A DNA stretch of 40,402 nucleotides. Source: Gammaproteobacteria bacterium. GTDB lineage: Bacteria > Pseudomonadota > Gammaproteobacteria > Steroidobacterales > Steroidobacteraceae. This document shows, piece after piece, positions 34,695-40,402 of this stretch (the first letter of the stretch is position 1; each line of letters starts with the position of its first letter). The notes under the pieces were generated by a model that saw only the letters and a list, made by a program, of their open reading frames with translations, did no database searches and was not told the origin of the DNA. A program made the translations under genes and the position numbers. The stretch is from assembly GCA_028293805.1 (NCBI GenBank), contig JAQGOC010000179.1:1-40402 (forward strand), written 5' to 3'.

Positions 34695-37418
34695 TCACAC
34701 CACGATGTTGACGAGCTTTCCCGGCACGACGATCACTTTCCTGATCGGCTTGTCACCCACGAATTTCCGGACGTGCTCGTCCCCGACAGCCGCCTCTCGA
34801 ACCGTCGCCTCATCGGCGCCCACGGCAACGCTGATGCGGCCGCGAAGCTTGCCATTCACCTGTACGACGATCTCGACGGCGTCTTGCACGAGCGCTGCCT
34901 TGTCGGCCTCCCGCCAGCGTTCATCAACCAGTGCGGTCTCATGCCCCAGCGCCTGCCACAGCGCATGACCCACGTGCGGTGTGATGGGTGCCAGCACTAT
35001 TACGGCAATCTCAAGAGCCTCATGCCGCACGGCGCGCCCCTGCGGCGACACATCGTCGAAGCGACCGATCGTGTTCAGCAACTCCATGATCGCGGCAATG
35101 GCCGTATTGAAATTGCGCCGGCGCCCGATGTCATCGGTGGCCTTGGCAAGTGCCTGATGCGCGGAACGGCGCAGATCGCGTTGCCCGGGCGTCAGGGTCC
35201 CCGTATCCAACTTGGACGGCAAACCCTTGGAAACATGGTCGTACACCGCAACCCACAGGCGCCGGATGAAACGCGAGGCACCCTGCACGCCCTCGTCCGA
35301 CCATGCGAGCGTCTGCTCGGGCGGCGATGCGAACATCGTGAACAAGCGCGCCGTATCGGCGCCGAAGCGGGCCACGAGGCCCTCCGGGTCGACGCCGTTG
35401 TTCTCCGACTTCGACATCTTGCCGAGGCCCTCGTGCACGACGCGGATCGCTCCGGCATCGCTCGTGGTCACCTCGTGAATCTCACTGCCATCCGCGTCAC
35501 GACGCGTAGTCACGTCCGTCGGATTGAAATAGCGCTTGCGGCCGTCGGGCGGCTGGTAGGAATAAATGTCGTTCAACACCATGCCTTGGGTGAGCAGGTT
35601 ATTGAACGGTTCGCTGATCTTCACCAGGCCCAGATCGCGCATGACCTTGGTCCAGAACCGCGAGTACAACAGGTGCAGAATCGCATGCTCGATGCCGCCG
35701 ATGTACTGGTCAGCAGGCAGCCAGTAGTCAACTCGCTCGTCCACCATCGCGCGGGACTGGTCGGCGCACGCGTACCGCAGGAAGTACCACGACGAATCGA
35801 CGAATGTGTCCATCGTGTCGGTTTCGCGCCGCGCGGGCTTGCCGCACTTCGGACACGTGCACTCGTAAAATGCCGGCGTCTTCGCCAGCGGATTCCCGCT
35901 GCCGTCCGGCACGAGATCCTCTGGCAACACGACGGGCAACTGCTCGTCCGGCGTCGGCACATCGCCGCACTCGCCGCAATGAACGATGGGAATCGGGCAG
36001 CCCCAGTAGCGCTGCCGTGAAACGCCCCAATCCCTGAGACGATATTGAATGCGCTTGCGGCCGAGGCCTTTCTTTTCCAGCGCCGCCGCGATGGCGTCCA
36101 CTGCCACCTTGAACTCGAGTCCCGAGAACTCGCTCGAGCTCAGGGTGATCCCGGAGTCGCCGTACCACGAGCGCCACTCATGCGTATCGAAGGAACGAGC
36201 CGCGATCTCGCGCTCCAGCGAGGCGATCCGCTCGGCTTTCGCCGCGTCGATCGCGCTACGCTCGGCCTCGATCCTGCCGCGTAACGCTGCGATTTCGGCG
36301 GGGAACGACTCCGGGAGGACGACCGGCACGATCGGCAGGGCATGCTTGAGCGCGAATTCGAAGTCGCGCTCGTCGTGAGCGGGCACGCCCATGACGGCGC
36401 CTTCGCCGTACCCCATCAACACGTAGTTCGCAACCCAGATCTCGATTGGCTCGCCCGTGAACGGATGCAGCACGTGCAGGCCCGTGGGCATGCCCTTCTT
36501 TTCCTGCGTGGCGACATCGGCCTCCATCACGCTGCCGCGGCGGCATTCTTCGATGAAGTCATTGAGTTCCGGGTTGGATTTTCCGGCCTCCAACGCGATG
36601 GGATGTTCGGCGGCAACGGCCATGAACGTGACACCGAATACGGTGTCGGCACGCGTCGTAAAGACCTTCAGCGCGCCATCGGCGGACATTGCCGCTCGCG
36701 TGTCGGGGCCGTAAGGAAACATGATCTCGCAGCCCTCGCTGCGTCCGATCCAGTTCGCCTGCATGAGCTTCACGCGCTCGGGCCAGCCCGGCAGGTCGTC
36801 CAAGGCGCCGAGCAGCTCGTCGGCGTAGCGCGTGATGTTGAGGTAGTACATCGGGATTTCGCGCTTCTCGATGAGCGCGCCCGTGCGCCAGCCACGGCCG
36901 TCGATCACCTGCTCGTTGGCGAGCACGGTCTGGTCGACGGGATCCCAGTTCACGACACCGGTCTTGCGGTAGGCGATTCCCTTCTCGAGCATGCGCAGGA
37001 ACAGCCATTGGTTCCAGCGGTAGTAACTGGGATCGCAGGTGGCCAACTCGCGCGACCAGTCGATGGCGAAGCCAAGGGACTTCAGCTGGTTGCGCATGTA
37101 GGCAATGTTCTGGCGTGTCCACTTGGCAGGGGGCACGCCGTTGCTCATCGCGGCGTTCTCCGCAGGAAGGCCGAAGGCGTCCCATCCCATCGGCTGCAGA
37201 ACGTTGCGGCCCTGCATACGCATGAAGCGGGCGAGCACGTCCCCGATCGTGTAGTTCCGCACGTGGCCCATATGGAGGCGGCCAGAGGGGTACGGGAACA
37301 TCGAGAGGCAGTAGTACTTCTCGCGCGCGTTATCCTCGCGCACTTCAAAGGTACGGCGTTGGTTCCAATACTCCTGCGCGGTACGCTCGACAGCCGCGGG
37401 GTCGTAGATCTCTTCCAT
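34695..37418 (-). CDS. leuS: leucyl-tRNA synthetase
   Basis: This class I synthetase charges tRNA-Leu. Visible are the HIGH-type motif ([13 protein letters not shown], about residue 45), the editing domain and the KMSKS loop ([14 protein letters not shown]). [21 protein letters not shown] zinc-type hairpin is present, which E. coli LeuRS lacks in part, and a C-terminal domain ending [15 protein letters not shown]. It has 907 residues against 860 in E. coli. Part of the extra length is a charged, helical insert at about residues 371-410 ([20 protein letters not shown] and following). lptE is next. Confidence 0.97.
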   Translation of the reverse strand: MEEIYDPAAVERTAQEYWNQRRTFEVREDNAREKYYCLSMFPYPSGRLHMGHVRNYTIGDVLARFMRMQGRNVLQPMGWDAFGLPAENAAMSNGVPPAKWTRQNIAYMRNQLKSLGFAIDWSRELATCDPSYYRWNQWLFLRMLEKGIAYRKTGVVNWDPVDQTVLANEQVIDGRGWRTGALIEKREIPMYYLNITRYADELLGALDDLPGWPERVKLMQANWIGRSEGCEIMFPYGPDTRAAMSADGALKVFTTRADTVFGVTFMAVAAEHPIALEAGKSNPELNDFIEECRRGSVMEADVATQEKKGMPTGLHVLHPFTGEPIEIWVANYVLMGYGEGAVMGVPAHDERDFEFALKHALPIVPVVLPESFPAEIAALRGRIEAERSAIDAAKAERIASLEREIAARSFDTHEWRSWYGDSGITLSSSEFSGLEFKVAVDAIAAALEKKGLGRKRIQYRLRDWGVSRQRYWGCPIPIVHCGECGDVPTPDEQLPVVLPEDLVPDGSGNPLAKTPAFYECTCPKCGKPARRETDTMDTFVDSSWYFLRYACADQSRAMVDERVDYWLPADQYIGGIEHAILHLLYSRFWTKVMRDLGLVKISEPFNNLLTQGMVLNDIYSYQPPDGRKRYFNPTDVTTRRDADGSEIHEVTTSDAGAIRVVHEGLGKMSKSENNGVDPEGLVARFGADTARLFTMFASPPEQTLAWSDEGVQGASRFIRRLWVAVYDHVSKGLPSKLDTGTLTPGQRDLRRSAHQALAKATDDIGRRRNFNTAIAAIMELLNTIGRFDDVSPQGRAVRHEALEIAVIVLAPITPHVGHALWQALGHETALVDERWREADKAALVQDAVEIVVQVNGKLRGRISVAVGADEATVREAAVGDEHVRKFVGDKPIRKVIVVPGKLVNIVV

Positions 37419-37679
37419 TGGAAAAAGAGCTGGAATCTCAGGTGGTTGGGGGGTGAGGGAGGATACACGAGTGAGGCGCGGGGCGCCGCATCGGAGACCA
37501 GGCCGCCCTGCGGTGCGGAAGGCACCGCCCCGCGATAGAAAGCCCTTTCTGCGCTCGCCTGATTAGCGGACGGAGCGCCGGCCGCGCGCGCTCGTAGCTC
37601 GGGCGACGATGACGGGGCGAACCGCCGGGCCGCCGTGGCCTCGACGCACGCTTCCAGTCACCGGCCCGGTGGTCGGCCG
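37419..37679. other. spacer between the HtrA gene and leuS
   Basis: 261 bases with no gene. On the minus strand the leuS promoter should lie here; a TATCCT about 50 bases before the leuS ATG is the only candidate -10 seen. AGAAAGCCCTTTCT near 37536-37549 is a small inverted repeat. Confidence 0.35.
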
Positions 37680-39179
37680 TCAGTTGATCCGCAACGGCAC
37701 GAAGATCTGCGCTTCCTCGCGCTGGATCAGCAGCGCCACGTTCTTGCCCGAGGACGTCGCGGCGTCCTGGAGCTCCTTGACCGTCTTCACGCGCTTGCCG
37801 TTGATGCCGAGGATGATGTCGCCGGGTTGCACGCCCGCCGCCGAGGCAGGGCCAGCGACCTCCTCGACCACGAGGTTGCCCGTGGTTTTCACCTGCGCCT
37901 TTTCCTGCGGTTCGAGCGGCCTGACCGTCAGCCCGAGCCGCGCTGCCTGGTCGGACTGACGGTTTCCCGGCTTGGCATTGGGATTGGCGCTGGCGGTCTG
38001 GGCCTGCTCTTTCAGCTCGGCAACCTTCACATTCACCGTCTGCTGCTTGCCGCCGCGCCACACCTGCAGAGTCGCATCAGTGCCGGGCTTCATGGCGGCG
38101 ATCGCACCGGATAGTTCGCCGTAACGCTCGATCGGATGCCCGTTGACCGAGAGGATGACATCGCCGGGCTGCAGGCCGGCTTTCGCCGCGGGACCGTCCT
38201 TCTCGACGGAGCTTACGAGCGCGCCGCGCGGACGATCGAGGCCGAAGGATTCCGCGAGTTGCGAATTGACGTCCTGGATCGTCACGCCGATGCGGCCGCG
38301 CACGACGTGGCCGGTCTTGACGAGCTGATCTTCGACGTTGCGCGCGACATCGATCGGGATGGCGAACGACACGCCCATGTAACCGCCCGTGCGACTGAAA
38401 ATCTGTGAGTTGATGCCGATGACTTCGCCCGACATGTTGAACAGCGGGCCGCCCGAGTTGCCGGGGTTCACGGCCACGTCGGTCTGGATGAACGGCACGT
38501 AGCTGCTGTCGCTCGGGAGCGAGCGCGCGGTGGCGCTGATGATGCCCGCCGTCGCGCTGTTCTCGAAGCCGAAAGGCGAGCCGATCGCCAGCACCCACTG
38601 GCCGGGCTTGATCTTCGTGGGATCGCCGAGCTTCACGGTGGGCAGGTTGCTGGCGGTGATCTTGATGACCGCCACGTCGGTGCGCTCGTCGGCGCCAATG
38701 ACCTTGGCCGGGAATTCGCGCCGGTCCGTCAATCGGACCGTCACCTCATCGGCGTTCGCGACAACATGGGTGTTGGTGAGAATGTAGCCGTCGGCGCTCA
38801 CGATGAAGCCGGACCCGGCACCGCGCACGGGCGGTTGGGCGCCACGCGGCTGCTGCTGGTCGGGGCCGGGTATGCCGAAGCGCCGGAAGAAGTCATAAAA
38901 CGGATCGTTCGGCGACAGTCCGCCCGGCGCGCCGCCGGTCGGCTGCGATTTCTCGACAACTTCCACGTTCACAACAGCAGGGCCGTACTTCTCCACCAAC
39001 GGCGAGAAATCCGGCAGCGCGCGCACTATGTTCTCGGCGCCCGAGGACACGGCTGGCGGGGGTGCCTGCGGAATTTGCGGACGCGAGGATTGCGCGCTCG
39101 ATTTCCCGGAACAAGCCGCCAATGCGATCGAAACGCATAACACCGGGACCGCACGATGGGCGGGGCGGGAAACTCTCAT
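37680..39179 (-). CDS. HtrA/DegP-family serine protease with a lipoprotein signal
   Basis: This is an envelope quality-control protease-chaperone. The trypsin-like domain has the triad His (ILTNTHVV), Asp (ERTDVAVIKI) and Ser (NPGNSGGPLFN), followed by two PDZ domains with GDVILSVNG and GDIILGINGKRV. That is the DegP/DegQ/MucD plan, 499 residues. I start at ATG 39179; the longer frame upstream is not family sequence. The signal ends in ALAACSG, a good lipobox (Leu20-Ala-Ala-Cys23). This predicts a lipid anchor rather than free periplasmic protein, with Ser at +2 favouring the outer membrane. lnt, which finishes lipoprotein acylation, is 52 bases upstream. Confidence 0.93.
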   Translation of the reverse strand: MRVSRPAHRAVPVLCVSIALAACSGKSSAQSSRPQIPQAPPPAVSSGAENIVRALPDFSPLVEKYGPAVVNVEVVEKSQPTGGAPGGLSPNDPFYDFFRRFGIPGPDQQQPRGAQPPVRGAGSGFIVSADGYILTNTHVVANADEVTVRLTDRREFPAKVIGADERTDVAVIKITASNLPTVKLGDPTKIKPGQWVLAIGSPFGFENSATAGIISATARSLPSDSSYVPFIQTDVAVNPGNSGGPLFNMSGEVIGINSQIFSRTGGYMGVSFAIPIDVARNVEDQLVKTGHVVRGRIGVTIQDVNSQLAESFGLDRPRGALVSSVEKDGPAAKAGLQPGDVILSVNGHPIERYGELSGAIAAMKPGTDATLQVWRGGKQQTVNVKVAELKEQAQTASANPNAKPGNRQSDQAARLGLTVRPLEPQEKAQVKTTGNLVVEEVAGPASAAGVQPGDIILGINGKRVKTVKELQDAATSSGKNVALLIQREEAQIFVPLRIN

Positions 39180-39231
39180 GCTCGACTCCGAAGCTGGTGG
39201 GGCGGGCCCGCGTGACGCGCTGGACTCGGGT

Positions 39232-40402
39232 TCATTGGGAGGGTTCCGGTCGAACAGCAGCACTTGGCGTGCCCGCGCGCGGCTGCCGACCATAAGATTT
39301 ACGCATCCACAGCCCGTACGCCAGCGCCGCGGTGGCGAGAAGCACGACCAGCCAGTTTCCAACACGGGCGTAGGGCGGAAGGCCGGAGCGCGGCGTTACC
39401 GAGGATACGAGGACGTACGGCTGAAACTCCGGAGCGCGTGCGATGACTTCGCCGTGCGGGCCGATGATGCCCGATACCCCGTTATTGGCCGCCCGGATCA
39501 GGAATCGGCCGGCCTCGAGGGCCCGCATCCGGGCGATCTGAAAATGTTGATAGCGGGCGCTCGAGTGGCCGAACCAGGCATCGTTCGTGACGTTGACGAG
39601 CGCATTGGCCTTATGCAGGACCTCGAGCATGGCGCTGCCGTAGGCATCCTCGTAACACACCGTGGTCGCGAGCTCGAGACCCGCGGCCGACAGCGGCGGC
39701 TGGTTGTCCCCGCCGCGCGTGAAGTCCGAATAGGGCAGACTCATCAGCTTCATCCAGGACCGCACGAAGCTCGGCACCGGAAAGAACTCGGCGAAGGGCA
39801 CGAGGTGATTCTTGTCGTACCAGCTCACTTTGGTGTCGAGCGCGAGCACCGAATTGAAATAGTGCTCGCCCTCGTCGGAGGCGCGCAGGACGCCAAACAC
39901 CATGGCCGAGTGGTGGCTGCGGGCGTCGTGGTACAGGTCGCTGATGTAAGGCAGCAGATTGTTCGCCAGATCCGGCGCCGCCGACTCCGGCCAGACGATC
40001 AGCTGCGTCCCCAGCACCTTCTGCGTGAGATCGCGATACAGCTTGAGGATCGTGTCGAGATTGCCGTCGAGCCATTTCTGCTCCTGCGAGACGGACCCCT
40101 GCACCACCGCTACCGACACCGGCGGTCCGGATGGATGAGTCCACTCGACGGAGCGCAGCCCCGCGCCCGCAATCCACGGCAGCACGAGAACGCCGGCCGC
40201 GATGAGGCGCACTCTTTTCGTACCGCAGATCATCGCGGTGAGGGCGCCGGCACAGACGAGCAGCAGCGCGCTGATCCCGTACACGCCCGCAATCGGCGCA
40301 AAGCTCGCGAGCCACGTGTCGGTCTGCGAGTAGCCCAGGGACAGCCATGAAAATCCCGACAGGAACCAACCCCGCCACCACTCTATGAGCAGCCAGGCCG
40401 CC
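39232..40402 (-). CDS. lnt: apolipoprotein N-acyltransferase, C-terminal part (gene continues beyond the window)
   Basis: Lnt adds the third acyl chain to lipoproteins in the inner membrane. The frame is open to the window edge and reads AAWLLIEWWRGWFLSGFSWL there, which matches an internal membrane region of E. coli Lnt, so the N-terminus is missing. The nitrilase-like domain has its triad: Glu (IVWPESAAPD), Lys (YDKNHLVPFAE) and Cys (TTVCYEDAYG). NDAWFG and the ARMRALEAGR motif follow, then a last membrane helix (GNWLVVLLATAALAYGLW) and a short tail. Confidence 0.95.
   Translation of the reverse strand, partial: AAWLLIEWWRGWFLSGFSWLSLGYSQTDTWLASFAPIAGVYGISALLLVCAGALTAMICGTKRVRLIAAGVLVLPWIAGAGLRSVEWTHPSGPPVSVAVVQGSVSQEQKWLDGNLDTILKLYRDLTQKVLGTQLIVWPESAAPDLANNLLPYISDLYHDARSHHSAMVFGVLRASDEGEHYFNSVLALDTKVSWYDKNHLVPFAEFFPVPSFVRSWMKLMSLPYSDFTRGGDNQPPLSAAGLELATTVCYEDAYGSAMLEVLHKANALVNVTNDAWFGHSSARYQHFQIARMRALEAGRFLIRAANNGVSGIIGPHGEVIARAPEFQPYVLVSSVTPRSGLPPYARVGNWLVVLLATAALAYGLWMRKSYGRQPRAGTPSAAVRPEPSQ

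Noticed and set aside
34773-37538. Two long frames (415 and 398 residues) antisense to leuS
   Set aside because: They mirror leuS codon structure, have no recognisable domains, and leuS is unambiguous.
37438-38061. 207-residue minus-strand frame between leuS and the HtrA gene
   Set aside because: It overlaps the second PDZ domain of the HtrA gene in another frame on the same strand.

Overview
The window reads as chromosomal DNA of a high-GC gammaproteobacterium. Gene content and order point to a lineage near the Xanthomonadales/Nevskiales/Steroidobacteraceae. The signs are coq7 next to a Vfr/Clp-type CRP, a probable 6S RNA 3' end just before the folate cyclo-ligase gene, leuS-lptE, holA-nadD-rsfS-rlmH and maf-rng-yhdP-tldD. 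This placement is an inference from synteny and protein style, not from a database search. Almost everything is housekeeping. I found no phage, IS element, CRISPR array, secretion island or known defence system.

Layout. 0-2.3 kb: 6S RNA end, fau, an EVE-domain gene, a 16-residue lysine-rich peptide gene with its own promoter and terminator, and rpiA. 2.3-3.5 kb: a gene-poor stretch, then tandem structured repeats ending at tRNA-Gln(CTG). 3.6-4.5 kb: rplM-rpsI on the minus strand. 4.8-6.3 kb: coq7 and a CRP regulator with an acidic tail. 6.5-8.1 kb: rpe and purC (minus). 8.4-12.8 kb: djlA-like, a BtuF-like binding protein, a YihY-family membrane protein and pmbA. 12.9-15.5 kb: darP, a duplicated non-coding segment, purE-purK. 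15.6-17.5 kb: an AAA-FHA fusion ATPase and two small genes. 18.1-29.4 kb: one long minus-strand array holA-nadD-rsfS-rlmH-maf-rng-yhdP-nit-tldD. 29.5-34.1 kb: a block with a DUF2946-like protein, a TonB-dependent receptor, a prolyl aminopeptidase and an HExxH protein. 34.1-40.4 kb: leuS-lptE, a lipoprotein-type HtrA protease and the C-terminal part of lnt, which runs off the window.

How it fits together. The minus-strand array joins, through a TGATG junction between rlmH and maf, two gene groups that are separate in E. coli (leuS-lptE-holA-nadD-rsfS-rlmH and mre-maf-rng-yhdP-tldD). The block at 29.5-34.1 kb sits where lptE and holA would normally touch, so it looks like a later insertion. Envelope biogenesis is a recurring theme (LptE, Lnt, HtrA, YhdP, TonB receptor, YihY). 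Purine synthesis (purC, purE, purK) and pentose phosphate enzymes (rpiA, rpe) are scattered among the other genes. TldD and PmbA/TldE, partners in one protease, are both present but not adjacent.

Most unusual points: the inverted duplication of the tRNA-Gln 3' end with cloverleaf-forming repeats; two mutually exclusive hairpins between the TonB receptor and the aminopeptidase; several housekeeping proteins with added charged tails (CRP acidic, RsfS basic, Pip basic); a possible leaderless start for coq7 and purE; a decayed tandem copy of the darP 3' end; and a small HExxH protein beside lptE.
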